This document shows, one piece after another, positions 30,490-42,740 of a stretch of DNA of 64,000 nucleotides (its first letter is position 1; each line of letters opens with the position of its first letter). The position numbers and the translations under genes are program-made. Source of the stretch: Gigaspora rosea (Eukaryota; Glomeromycota; Glomeromycetes; Diversisporales; Gigasporaceae); assembly GCA_003550325.1 (NCBI GenBank), contig QKWP01001672.1, positions 8,302 through 72,301 on the forward strand, given 5' to 3'. Below the pieces are notes generated by a model, which was given only the letters and a program-made list of their open reading frames with translations, was not told where the DNA came from and did no database searches.

Positions 30490-32040
30490 TTAATTAGAAA
30501 TAAATTTTGACCTCAATGAGCTTAGTTAAACAATTTTAACTAATCGATTTGATACTTGCCTTATACATTTTAAGGATAAATTTGTTATAGACACTAAATA
30601 GTTGCCTTTCTACAATGACTCGCTGTATTATAACATATTTGGATAGGAAAAAAATTTTTCAGACAGATCTTAATTACTGTTAATATCGAATCGAAGTTTC
30701 TTGTGATTAAATTGAATAATATCTATTATTTTAAGATGATTTTGTCATTGAAAAATGGTTTATAGTTAAGATTTAAAACATAAAAATTATTCAGTATGAT
30801 ACTTTAACGTTAAAGAATAAACGAAGAATTCAGTCACGTGGGAGGACATGTCAATATCTTCAAATTCGACCAAATTATGCTCTGATTCGGCCCAAATTAA
30901 TATGGCCCAAATTTATAAGCAATTTGACCACATTAATAACCACCAAAATTTATTCTAAACCCGAATTTTACACTAATTGATTCAACTTAGAAATTCTTAT
31001 CGCTATTGTATAATTATTTAGGCCCGAAAAGGGGTCTCCCACTTGTAAGTTCCCATAGCAACACACCCAGACTATAAATATATGAGAGCCAGCAATTTAC
31101 AGCAAGATCAACAGAAAGTAATAATACATGCCGACAGAATTTATTCTCATTGGATAATCAGTAAATTTGTGTAATGAAGCTTCGTAGGGTCATTTTCAAG
31201 GCAAAATATTGGTAGTACAAAATATCAGTTAAACATTTATCTGCGATATCGATCAATTCACATTCTATTTTTAGATCTTCAGCAGATTTTCTCACCAAAT
31301 TTAGTCAAAAGATCTAGACTTCAATAACGCAATTTTTTAATAAAATAACAGGTAATAAAATTTGTACAAAATAATCTTTGTATATTATAGATTAATATTT
31401 AGCAAAATCTCCTTTTTGGTTGGAGGGACCTCGGAACCGTATTTTCAAGGCAAAGACCCCATATAACTAGAGATATAAATTGTTATTTATTGGATATATA
31501 AATAATAGTAAATCCAATAAATATCTATTGAATTAATATTATTTAAATATTCAATAAATAATAGTTTATATTATTATATATAATATAAAATATAATTTTG
31601 AAAAATACAATTCTACTAGAAATATAAACAAATTCTACCAAAATTATACTTACAAGAGTTATAATTAATTCTACTAAAATTATATTTACCAGAATTGCAA
31701 ATTAGTATATAAATTTAGAATTAATTAATAAAATTTTAAGAATCATATTTTTTGCTTTTTGCTCTGTTTTGTTTTTGAAAGTAGAAAGATCAATAATAAA
31801 TAAATTATAATTAAAAACATATAGTAATTACTAATTAGCAAATTTTAGCATAATAATTGTTACTATAATTCAAATAATTAAATATAATAATTTTTATTAC
31901 AAAGAGTAATAATTGTAATAATAATTACAATTAGCAAATTTTAATATAATAATTGGTGCTATAATTCAAATAGTTAAAATATAATAATGTTATTGCAAAA
32001 AATAATAATTGTAATAAGAATTAGAAAATTATTTTGATTT

Positions 32041-32332
32041 ACAGGCTGTAAAATTTATACATTTATTTTAAAAAAGTTTTTTTATTAAATTTAGAGTTAG
32101 GATTAGAGTTATAATAGGTTATAATAAATAACAAACTTTATAGTAAAATTTAGCAAAAATTTTTTTTTGTATAAAAAAAAGTAGTTCCAAAAGCTAGATT
32201 TTGCATTATAAGTAATTTTTTGATTTTTTTATAAAAAAAACTTTGTTTTTGTTATACAAAGAAAATTTGCAGATTGTGCCAATTCTGCAATTTTGATTGG
32301 CCAAATGTAAGACTGTAAATTTCACAGCCTGT
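32041..32332. mobile_element. Short TIR element (MITE-like), 292 bp
   Basis: Left end ACAGGCTGTAAAATTTA and right end TAAATTTCACAGCCTGT are inverted repeats of about 17 bp with one difference. The interior has no coding capacity. A clean target-site duplication is not evident: the flanks are TTT on the left and TAA on the right, so superfamily is uncertain. Confidence 0.65.
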
Positions 32333-33414
32333 TAAGATTAGCAATACTCTAAAAATTATTATTTTACTATAACAAATAATATGATATTATGTTTAATTTT
32401 GATCTATTAATAAAAAATTAATTATCTAAATAAAATTTGTATTATTTATATTTAATTTTATTTTTTAGTAAAGACTCTTTCTAAAAATATAACTTTGTAT
32501 TCTTGAATTATTAAAATATAACTTAAAACTGAAATATAAAAATAGGATTAATCTTTAATATAAAAATAGCTTTTAAAGCAAATTGATTTTCATTTAATGA
32601 TTTTGGCTTTTTGAGAAGCTCTTTATTTTTATACACTTCACTTTGAGATTTTTATACTATGGCTCCTAAACTTTCTATACTTTCTTCAAACTTTTAAAAT
32701 GTATTATATATAAAATCATAATTACTTTTTATAAATTTTGCAGAATTTATTTGCTCAAGTTTAAATATTGTTTTGATAAATAAAAAACTAGAAGGATTTT
32801 ATTTATGGTTTTTTTATTTTACCAAAAGAAGATAATATTGAACTAGGATATGTTAGCATTTCCTCCTTTTGTTTAAATTTATTTTGACTTTGCTATGCTT
32901 AAAATTTACTACTTTAAAAGTTCAATTATATATATTGTATCATTAATATATTTATTATTGCATTCTAAGAGCTAATTTTTAACACCTGATCATTAATAAA
33001 AATAATCTGCTTGTGGATTAAAACATTGAAAGAAAATGTATCAAAGTTAATATTTATTATTATTGTAGTTAGAGATATTACCAAAAATATAAATCAATTC
33101 TAGAGCATTTTTAGAATGATCTACTATGCTTTAATTAGTTTTTGATAATTTTTTTTAATAAAGGTTCAGAAGAGTGCCCTGTATTTTACTGTAAACTAAA
33201 CAATATATAAAAGAAAGTTAAAATTTTATAGGTTTATAATCCATTATGATCCCTTTATAATCTACTTTTTAAAAAAGGTAAATAAAACTTGAAATTATAT
33301 AGAATTTCTTATTAAAATAAGTATACTCTTTTTTTTCTTAAATAAATTCAAACAAAAACCTACAATTAAACCAAATATTGTAAACAAAGATACTTATACT
33401 ACTGTAATACTTCT

Positions 33415-34260
33415 AAATAAACTTGCTGAGACAATCAAAAAGAGTTAGAATCTCAATTTTCAAGTCATTTAGTAGAGAACTCATAGAATTATAGTTAATT
33501 TCTTGCAAAAATATTTGTTGAATATTTGTTATTTTGTTTTGGTATGTTGACCAAAGGAAATAGCCTTTGTGCCTATAAATAAACTTGTAGAAGGCATCAA
33601 AAAGAGTTAGAATCTCAATTTTTAGATTATTTGGACAAAAATTTGTGAAATTATAGCTAATTTTGCTGTAAAAATATTTATTAAAATTTATTGTTTGGGT
33701 ATATTAGCCAAAGAAACAGTACTTGTGTTCTAAGTAAATTTGTAAAAAGAATTAAAAAGAGGTGGAATCTTAATTTTTAGATTATTAGATCAAGAACTTA
33801 CAGAGCTATGGACAATTTCATTATAAAAACATTTATTAAAATTTTTTTAAATATAAGTATATTTGCTATATTGATTGGATCTGTTAATTAAAGGAAACAG
33901 ACTTTGTACTTCTAAGTAAACTTGTAGAGAGTATAAAAAGGGATTCGAATCTCAATTTTCAGGTTATTTAATCAAGAACTCACAAGTTATAGTTGATTTC
34001 ATTGTGAAAATGGTTATCAAAAATTTTTTTAAATGTAAATATATTTTTTATATTGTTTTGGATCTATTAATCAAAAAATTTTGCTTTTGTACTTCTAAGT
34101 AAACTTGTAGAGAGAATTGAGAAGAGTAAAAACCTCAATTTTTAGATTATTTGGTCAAAAATTCAGAGTTATAATCGATTTTTCTTGTAAAAATATGGTT
34201 TTAGTCTTTGTACTTTTAAGTAAACTTGTATATAAAATTGTAATAAATTAGAATACTATA
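33415..34260 (+). repeat. Degenerate tandem array, unit about 120-185 bp, six copies
   Basis: The phrase (T/C)TTTGTACTTCTAAGTAAACTTG recurs at about 33417, 33581, 33735, 33918, 34101 and 34222, each followed by AAAAAGAGTTAGAATCTCAATTTT-like text and a GATTATTT...CAAGAACTCA block. Divergence between copies is substantial, so the array is old. Confidence 0.75.
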
Positions 34261-34785
34261 TTAATTTTTATCCTGTTTTGTTAAGAACTTGTAAAGTTAT
34301 AATTTTCTTAGCAAAAAATATAATAAAAAATTATAAAATTTGATTGGTTAATTGTATTAGAACAATTCAAAAAAAAGTTAAAATTATTTGATTAATTATT
34401 ATTACTAAACAAATAATTCAATTTGGTAATATTTCTAACTGCATTGTCTTGATTTTGCTTTTTAATAATGTTATTGTTTTTAATAACAAAATGCTAGATA
34501 TGTTTTAAAACCCATACAAAGCACTTGTAATTTCATGGCCAATTGATAAATTCTATGTTAAATACAACTAGTTTCACTGCTAAAAAAATACTTGTTTTTG
34601 TTGCAAAATAAATAATGATAACAATATATCAACTTTTCAATATATTATAGATTTTTGAGGCTTGGATTATAGAAAACATTTTAATCAAAACTATAATATG
34701 ATCTACAAACACCTAAAGTATGTAACTTATTATTATTTTTTACAAATTTAACTGCTTTATAATCAATTTTACAGATACTAACTAG

Positions 34786-35071
34786 TAGGGTTCCTCAAAT
34801 TCAAAACAAATCAAATATTTGATCAATTTAAATTTGATCAAATCAAATTAACACTGATTTGAATTTGATTTAATTCAAATATTTGAATTTGAATTTGATT
34901 TGAATTTGAAGGTTTAATAGTAATTTTTAAATCATATCAAATATTTGTCAAATCAAATCAAATTTCGCCATATTTGAATTTGATCAAATCAAATATAGTC
35001 AAATTTGAATTTGAATTTGATCAAATATTTGATTCAAATATTTGAAGATCAAATCAAATTGCAGAACCCTA
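34786..35071. mobile_element. hAT-type MITE with 8-bp target duplication
   Basis: Begins TAGGGTTC and ends GAACCCTA, and is flanked on both sides by the 8-bp CTAACTAG (34778-34785 and 35072-35079). TIR sequence and 8-bp duplication are diagnostic of the hAT superfamily. The 286-bp interior is built almost wholly from ATTTGA/TCAAAT words and is self-complementary, with no coding capacity. Confidence 0.92.
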
Positions 35072-35719
35072 CTAACTAGTTGTGCTAATGGTTGTTAAGA
35101 TTTTTTTGCAATTAGAACATTATTGTAACTAGCTATTAGTTATTTATAAAAGAACACATAGTATTAATATTATAGTTTTTTTATTGTTACAATTATCAAA
35201 AAGGTAATTTGAACTTTTTATTAACCCTGTTGTAACTGATATTATTTCAGATGATTTATAATTTAGATCTTCCCATTCAATATCATTATTATAATAACTT
35301 TTTTTTTTATTTTCAAATAATTTGGCCCGCTCAAGGGCTGATTTATCTAATTTAATTAAGTTTATTTTATTACTGTTATTGTTATTAATATTACAACTTC
35401 AGAATTTTTTGTAACAGTAACAGAAATAATAATATTATTATTAAGAATGTTGTAATCAGTGTTTAAAATTGGCTTGCACAAGATGCACATGTGCAAATAC
35501 TTTTGTTTTTGTGCATTAAAACCTAGATAAGTAAATGCACACGTGTGCATTTAAAATTAATTTAAATAATTGCACAGAAAAATAATGTGCAACAAGAATT
35601 AAAATTTTTATGCACAAAAAATAATATGCAACAAGAATTTAAAATTTTAATGTACAAAAAATAATTAGGCAATTATATTTTTAATTTTTTTTTGGAAGCT
35701 TTAATATAATCAATAAAAT

Positions 35720-36230
35720 ATCAGTTATTAACTTTATTAGGTCCATTTTTCATTTTATATGCCTATGAATATAACTAAAAAAATGTTATAATTTTTTTAT
35801 AGAAATGTAAAAAAAAACCTATATTAATGAAATATCAACTGATTTACATAAAATTTTAGAGTAGATATATTTTGTTCATCTGAACAACTTGTATATTGCA
35901 TAAAAATTGATTTACTTAGTATTATTTTAACTTTCATATATAGCAATAATCAATAATTGTATATAAAGTTTCTTAAAACTTATTATAAAAAATTTTTATA
36001 TAAAGACATTGATTTCTGCTATATATAAATGGCAAAATAATACTAAGCAAATCAATTTTTATAAAAAGTTGTTCAAGAGAATGAATACATTTATTTTAAA
36101 ATTTTTATATAAATCAATTGAAATTTCATTAATCTAATTTTTATTTTATATTTTTTGCAAAAAAATTTGCTATATTCATAGTTAAGTAAAATGAAAAATA
36201 ATACTAATAAAAAGTTATCTAATTTATATA
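35720..36230. repeat. Long imperfect palindrome, arms about 250 bp
   Basis: Left arm 35723-35965 and right arm 35980-36226 are reverse complements over their length. Paired blocks include ATAAAAATTGATTTACTTAG with its complement, GAACAACTT with AAGTTGTTC, ATTAATGAAAT with ATTTCATTAAT, and CATTTTTCATTTTA near the outer ends. The centre is near 35973. A partial third copy of an inner block is at 36217-36285. Either a fold-back transposon or an inverted duplication. Confidence 0.75.
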
Positions 36231-36454
36231 AACATTTTATAGTAGATATATTCTGCTCTCCTGAGCAATATTTATTATTGCACAGAAAATATGATTGTAA
36301 AGAAGAAATAATTTTATTATTAAAATCAGCCAACAATTTTAAAAAATAGTGATTATAATATAATTGTAACCATATAGAGGTATTTTTAATATAAATAAAC
36401 AGTATCATATTTTGGCATAATTATATAGAGTTTGTGACTATATGGGAGGTGATC

Positions 36455-36619
36455 AGGGCGCTGACATTTATTATCTAATATCCATTTACTATAGAGGCTT
36501 ACCTCCTCCCCTAGGTAAGGTTTATATATAAAATTTTAGCCAATCAAATTTAATTAAGAGGTAAGGTTTTGCTTGATCCTACACCCCTAAAATATTATCT
36601 AATAAATGTTAGCACCCTT
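36455..36619. mobile_element. Short TIR element, 165 bp
   Basis: AGGGCGCTGACATTTATTA at the left and TAATAAATGTTAGCACCCTT at the right are inverted repeats of about 19 bp with two differences; the next inner block TATCTAATA also pairs. The CAGGG-like terminus suggests hAT, but no 8-bp flanking duplication is visible. Confidence 0.65.
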
Positions 36620-37560
36620 ATACAGAAGGACAACTTTATATATATTAATTTAGCTGATAGTTTAACCTCTTATTCTGCACCAATTTAATTAATAAGTTAG
36701 TCTTTTTTAGTTAAACAATAACCAATAAATATAATGATAATTTGCAAATTGCTGATTTTACTGTATTTATTTAATAATTTTTTAATGTACATATGTGCAA
36801 GTAAAAATTTTTTTATATGCACTCATATGCAATCAATTAATTGTATATCTTCGTCTTTATTATCGTGAAATAATTTTTAAAAAAAATATTTCACGCGTCA
36901 CGTTTTTGTGTTACAATCAGCTATATCGGAAGATCGGCAAAAAATTGAGTCAGAAGAAATTTCCGGAATGCTTACTGTAAAGCCGTAATAACGCAAAATT
37001 ATTTATGCTAACAAAATTTCATTAATAATCAAAAATAATCAGCATATCATGTTCTATTATTTTATTAAAAAATCTCAATCTTGAAAATTTTCAAATTTTA
37101 ATGTCAATCGATATGTAATTCTTTAGGCCAATAACATCACATGATTTCGCGGATCCGAGAGATCATATTATCATAACTTTCAAACTATTTTAATATTTTT
37201 ACATTAAAGCGCGTAAATTCAAGAATATACAGTACTTTAATTAACATGCTTTTTTACATTAATAGCATCTTGTCATGCTCAAATTTGATCTATCTAGTGA
37301 TACTAATATCAAATAAAAAAATACACATTATGTGAATGCAGTTTAGAACATAGATTTCAAACTGTTAGTACTTTTATCATAAGCCGGGTTGCTAACGTTT
37401 CCGTCCAAAAACGGACATCCGAGCTAACAACGCTTTTCATAACAATTCGTACCACCAACCTGAAATTTCATTATAATCCAGGCTGCCAATGCTTCAAATC
37501 CATTAGTGATAATAGATTATTCGGATCAACAGCGCTTCCTATAATGATACTATTGTATTT

Positions 37561-40033
37561 TTAAATTTGAATATCAGGAATTAAATCGTCATCATTAGTG
37601 CTTATTGGCATTCGTTCCGGAGTAAGAAGAATAGCATTATCTATGACAAAAACTTGTTCATTTGGAAATAAAGAATTCATTTCCCTTAGGGTTTCTTTGG
37701 CCCGCGCTGGAGTTAGAAAAAAATCCAGTAGATTAACTATTGATCCTTTTGGAGAACCAGTCAAATTATCATTTGATGGTGATGACGATGGAGTTGATGT
37801 GGTAATCGTTTGTGAAAGCACAAGTTTTTTTGCAGCTTCACTTATTTCCAAGGTATCAAAATCAACATTAACATTTTTGGCTATCCATTCTTGCTTTTTT
37901 CTTGAAAGTTCGTTGATTAATTTTTCTAATTTGTTAAAATTTTCGGTAATAGAGATCTACACAAAAAGTATCATGTATAGATGTTAAAATATTTTAATTG
38001 ATTAAGATGTCATGTTTACTTACGATCAGCTCATAAATAGTAAATAAAAATTGTAAAAAGCCAACTTTATCAATGTTTTTTTTCTCCAAGGGAATTTCTG
38101 CCCTATTTAAGAGTCTTGAACGATAGATTTTATTCATCATATGATCCAGTACGGATGTCTCTATTGTTTTTTTCTGTATATAATATTAATTAATAATTGT
38201 TATTAACTCCTCAAATATGAAAATACTACTTACTTTTCACTTGAATCATAAATACATATAATTCGTTCAATAAAATATTTAGGTCAGATTCGTCCAGAAT
38301 TGGTCCAAATTCTGCTACTATAGTCAACTCACAAAGACTCTTTTCATCCTTGGCATTACGATTATTTCTACCAAGATCAAATCTTTCTTTGTTGGGAAGT
38401 TTTTTCAAAGGCGGTCCACTTACTTCACCAACTAAATGTACATAGTCATAATGGTCACACAAAAGTAAATCGCAACGACGACCAATTATACTTTTTCTCT
38501 TATTTAAGCCAAGCAGTTTATAGATCCGCTTTCTTTTTGAAGATCCATCTGAGGTTATTTCTCCACTAGAGTCATAAATTGATTTAAAATTGATTAAAAA
38601 TAATACTGAATAAACGAAACTTTAAGTTTATACTCACAAAAATGTATAAATTTTATCATTAATATGCATTAATGATTTGAAGATAAAGCTATATATTGTG
38701 TCAGCCGTATATTGCTGTTCACTAATTCTATCCGCCTTATAAGAATTCATCCAAATTGACTGCTCTCTGTTAAAGAAATTTTAGATTATTTTATGTGGTA
38801 TCTAATAAATACTAGCTTTTTACTCACATATGGTTCAATATGGTTTGATATATTTTACATTGTATTTTTTCTTCGAAGCCACAATTTGGAGAAATTTCTG
38901 GCATTTTTGAATTGATTCGCATTGGTGCAGTGTTCAAATCTGTATACCAAGCTAAAATATCATCAATATAATCCTTAACGTATGGATCATTAAGATGATT
39001 GACGGTAAAAGTTAATTTTTCTGACAGACAGTCCAAATCCTCTTTGGACAATTTTTTTTTCAGTCGTGAGTCAAGATCATAAACGCAAATGATACTACTT
39101 TTAATAGGGCTATAAATATAAAAGTTAATATATAAAATAAATATATAAACATTCAACAACAAACAATAACTTTATTTACTCAAAATATTTGACATCATCA
39201 TCGTCTATTGAATTTATTCGATCTATAAACAATTTATAAAGATCCTTTCAGTTTGATAATGGAACCTTCTCATCCTATTTAAAAATGAGATATAAATCAT
39301 CTGCATAACAAATAACAAATGGCATTTACTAGATTACCTTTGAACATTCAATTTGACAATAATTGTCTTTCAAGTTTAATGCTGTATCAAGAACTAATTG
39401 AAGCTCTTCTATATCATTTCCGGAAATAACATCCCACCAGACTTTTATCTTTGTTGACGATACGCAGTTCTATAATACTTAAAATTTGAATTAGCATGAA
39501 TATTCAACTATTGTTAGAAATTTCAGCAAAAAATTCTGCAATATATGATGTACTAGCCAATCAGATTGTTGGATTAGCACAACAGTACGTACAGTACGTT
39601 GTTTTAATCCTATAGAATGAAANCTGTATCAAGAACTAATTGAAGCTCTTCTATATCATTTCCGGAAATAACATCCCACCAGACTTTTATCTTTGTTGAC
39701 GATACGCAGTTCTATAACAGTTAAAATTTGACTTAGCATGAATATTCAACTATTTTAGAAATATCAGCACAAGCTTATTACCTTATATTGTTTTATAAAA
39801 AATTCACTTTCTTCATGGTCCTCATTCTTAAAATATTCTAAAAAACTTAGATAATAACCACTTTCCAATCGAGAATCGATCTTAAAGTCCTGTTGCTTAA
39901 TTCTATAGAGTAAAAAGTCGTATAAGTTCCAAGAAGTTATTTCGCTATCTTTAAAGAATTTATGATAAGAACGTTTTGCAAATTTTGATATAGCTTTTTC
40001 ATAAGAACTTTGAAGTTTGAATTTAAATTCCAT
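37561..40033 (-). CDS. Multi-exon orphan-family gene (possible PD-(D/E)XK-like core), spanning an N join
   Basis: Exons read right to left: 40033-39782 (MEFKFKLQSSYEKAISKFAK), 39473-39352 (NCVSSTKIKVWWDVISGNDI), 39282-39190, 39110-38827, about 38766-38640, 38578-38240, 38174-38030 and 37956-37561 (ending LIPDIQI). Most junctions are GT-AG and in phase; the one after VFMIQ needs a weak GTGAAA donor. A TGA at 39248-39250 interrupts exon 3 (VPLSN-stop-KDLYKLF). The exon around 38.4-38.5 kb encodes GRRCDLLLCDHYDYVHLVGE and VSGPP, where D...GE may be a divergent nuclease-fold core; this resembles a large Rhizophagus protein family with that pattern, but I assign no activity. A single N at 39623 lies between exon 1 and exon 2, and exon 2 is present twice around it, so the gene may be a chimera of two alleles or paralogues. 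Confidence 0.55.
39382..39514. repeat. Exon 2 block, complete copy left of N
   Basis: CTGTATCAAGAACTAATTGA onward matches 39624-39754, identical through the exon, then diverging in the intron (ACTTAAAATTTGAATTAGC versus AGTTAAAATTTGACTTAGC) and unrelated beyond about 39535. Confidence 0.85.
39624..39754. repeat. Exon 2 block, partial copy starting at the N
   Basis: Begins directly after the N at 39623 and repeats 39382-39514. This copy is contiguous with exon 1 of the minus-strand gene. Confidence 0.85.
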
Positions 40034-40144
40034 TTAACGTTAAATTTATTTAAATCGAAGAGAATGATTACAGCTGCAGATCTGATAATCTTTTTATCTT
40101 AAAGATTGCGTCATACCACATGATTTCACTTAAGTCCTGACGAA

Positions 40145-41856
40145 TCAAATTGCCCTTCGTTTTAAAATTATCGTTAGATTGAAATGAAGTTTGGGATTAT
40201 ATTGAAGGCTACTTAATTGTGATAGATTTTTGGGCCAGAACTGTAGCCAAAGCCATTGTGTGCTTGGAATCATTATTTTGGGAGTGCATTCATGCTTGAT
40301 TTGTTTCAACAAATCGTTTACTGATATCACTGTTGCAAGATGAACAACAACATCATGATGCCTCTCATCAACAGCTACTACAGCATCTGCAGCTTTTCCT
40401 GCAAGGAATTTGGCTGCAACTTTTCAAAAAGCATCATATTTTGAGGATCTTCTAGTATTGTGCTCATGCAAATCAGTTGAAATTTCAGGATCACCAAGAT
40501 CCAAAGTGAGTTTAATATGTGTATCTATCGCCTTTTTATTTAGAGACTCTGATGCAGACATATCACTTATCAACATTCTGTAAATCGATTGAAGCATCGC
40601 CAGTCTCACCTTTAGCAAAAGCATATCACAGGTTCATAAGTAATTTATTCTTATTGCTCGTGTATGATATTTCAATACATTGGCTTGTAAATTACTAATA
40701 ATTAATGTGTTTTTTTGTGGTATGGTCATCTCATCGGCATTTTCATCAATTTTCCAAATTGAAACAGTATTGAATGCATTATTGCCTGAGTTGAGCCGAC
40801 ATTCACAAGTTTTGAAGTGAAATGCATAGGCAAGCCCTTGAATATATCATAACCTTTGCCTATATATATATATAGTTTTTATTTTTATTTTATTTTATTT
40901 TTTTTAGTATATATACAGTTATCTGATTTTAATATTAATATTACTTACATGGGATCCATAGGTAAATATTTTTTTATATCGATCAGCTTCCATGATAGTG
41001 TACTAGTAAATACATTTACAAGTTTGTTATACTTTGTTTTATTAATTGGTGTGATCCAAGTGTTAGATTTATGAATTTTAATGGTTGTGGCATCTTCAAT
41101 ACTTCATACTAGAACTTCCGAATTATGATTTATAGCACTAATCTCTTTTTGTTGCTGAAGAAAACTAATATAGCCTGAAATTGAAACAATAAAACTGTCA
41201 AGTTCATTTAAAAGCCATCTGAATTTGGGTGTTAACATCCAAGGTGTTGCAAGATAATGCGCAAGAGACTGATAATGAAAATTAAGTTCATTTAAGTCAA
41301 ATAATTTTCGTTTCTCCTTATATGATTCAGGGTTAGCATGTCCAAAAAATTGCATAAGTGTTGGTGGAATATGGTAACTACATTCTTTAAATTTATTATG
41401 ATTACGCATATCAATGTACCAAATCACTACTGTAAGAGTTACTATGAATTTTTTTTCTTCAGAATTAGCATATGAAAATGATGACTATCTACTGCCATTA
41501 TTTTTAATCCAATTAATGATATCTTGTTGCAAAATTAGTTTCCGGTTTGGTTTAGATAACTGCGAAAAAACAGGTAAATGTAATTGATTCTGTTGCACAT
41601 TTTTCATAATGATTGAAAGACCATTTTGAAGTGAAGTTGAGGGTAAAGTTTGATTATTTTTAAGGCGATAATATATGTTTGTTCCAAAGTTATTAATGAG
41701 TTCTAAAATATTGCAGGTAAGACTAGTCTTTGTTGCGGTCGAATTTTGGGATTTACTTATTTTAACATATTTTATAATCTTGGAAGAATCTATTTTTACA
41801 TTGCACTCTTCCATTATTCGTTCAATGAGTTCATTATAAAACTCTTGAATTGTCAT
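40145..41856 (-). pseudogene. Degenerate repeat-family gene
   Basis: Several coding-like blocks on the minus strand: 41856-41485 (MTIQEFYNELIERIMEECNV), 41427-41104, 40630-40424 (VRLAMLQSIYRMLISDMSAS), and 40423-40145 in which FLAGKAADAVVAVDERHHDV and VVHLATVISVNDLLKQ continue across a TGA where tryptophan would fit (SKYDAF-stop-KVAAKF). The last block with STQWLWLQFWPKN looks like a repetitive gene family that I associate with transposon-derived genes of Rhizophagus, from memory. Blocks in 40650-40850 (SIWKIDENADEMTIPQKN) belong to it too. I cannot join them into one frame. The two upstream ORFs may be a separate, intact orphan gene. Confidence 0.45.
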
Positions 41857-42202
41857 TTCGCATGGGATGTGGTAGATATACTACCTGTGGAGCATTTTTG
41901 AACCTTTTGTGATATGTATATTAGCAACCAGTATGTTAATATGAATTTAAAAAGCTATTTATACTTTGAAGGTACAAACAATTAATTAAAGGTTTATTAT
42001 AATGATTTAAGTTTTATCAAGATAAAAGCGCACTTTTGAGCTATTTATAATCTGATTGCAATTATTTTATTTTTAATTATTACATTAAAGATAATCTTTC
42101 ATTAATCTACTATTTTGGGCCTTCAGCTAATTTCTTATCTAGAGACTTGGGCTGCGTAATAGAAGTTTTTTTTTCTACTTTGTCTTGAAGCATTTGGCTT
42201 AC

Positions 42203-42337
42203 TATAAAAACTCGAAATAATGGGCATGGGCATTGTTTTGAAAATTGAGTCCTTTAAAAATGGCATGCTTAATTTCGAAATAACCCCAAGGGCATTCTGA
42301 AATAATTTGCAGATGCCCGTTATTTCGAGTTTTTATA
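42203..42337. repeat. 135-bp inverted-repeat element
   Basis: TATAAAAACTCGAAATAATG at the left pairs with GTTATTTCGAGTTTTTATA at the right, and GGGCAT pairs with ATGCCC. Inside, the motif TTTCGAAATAAC...GGGCATT appears again, so the element may be a nested or rearranged hairpin. Flanking TATA/TATA prevents calling a TA duplication with certainty. Confidence 0.65.
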
Positions 42338-42740
42338 TATGATTTTCTCTTAACTTATTATCTTTATTGTTTATAGCCATTAATGATTTTACTTTTTGAG
42401 TTTTTTGGATTACATCACTATTATATTATTTGGATCATAGAAATAGATGGGTTGATCTCTATCATTATTATTATTCGGGAACATGGGAGCATTGGCATTA
42501 AATTGTTTTTGATCAATTGTGAATATAATATAATGCTAGAGTTCTACCAAGTAAGTTTTTAAAACTTTAGAGTGAACTAATTACAGTATTTAATATCTAA
42601 CTTGTAACATTTTTTAACCTAGTTGTTTACACCATCTTCACTATACATGAAATTGATCCAGTTCCGTTTGATTGTCAGTACGAATTTAAATTTGCAAAAA
42701 GTGAAACTGCATGTAGGATTCGAGCAGCAAATTTTATTTT

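Larger units (their letters stand above)
30490..37560. other. Seven kilobases of gene-free, repeat-rich DNA
   Basis: No supported gene in either strand; open frames at 35362-35550, 36091-36408 and 36795-36980 are within repeats or low complexity. Contents given separately: TIR element 32041-32332, degenerate array 33415-34260, hAT MITE 34786-35071, long palindrome 35720-36230, TIR element 36455-36619. A TATA-like ACTATAAATATA at about 31072 follows a GC-richer stretch, but no transcript can be deduced. Palindromes GCACATGTGC (about 35483) and AAATGCACACGTGTGCATTT (35531-35550) lie just left of the long palindrome. Confidence 0.6.

Noticed and set aside
31020-31150. Candidate LTR or promoter with TATA-like box
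   Set aside because: No matching second LTR, primer-binding site or coding region was found in the window.
35362-36408. Short minus-strand ORFs (62 and 105 codons)
   Set aside because: They lie in simple repeat or in the arms of a long palindrome, with low-complexity I/L/Y/K composition.
37598-37987. Plus-strand 129-codon ORF
   Set aside because: Antisense to the last exon of the minus-strand multi-exon gene, which joins in phase with its upstream exons.
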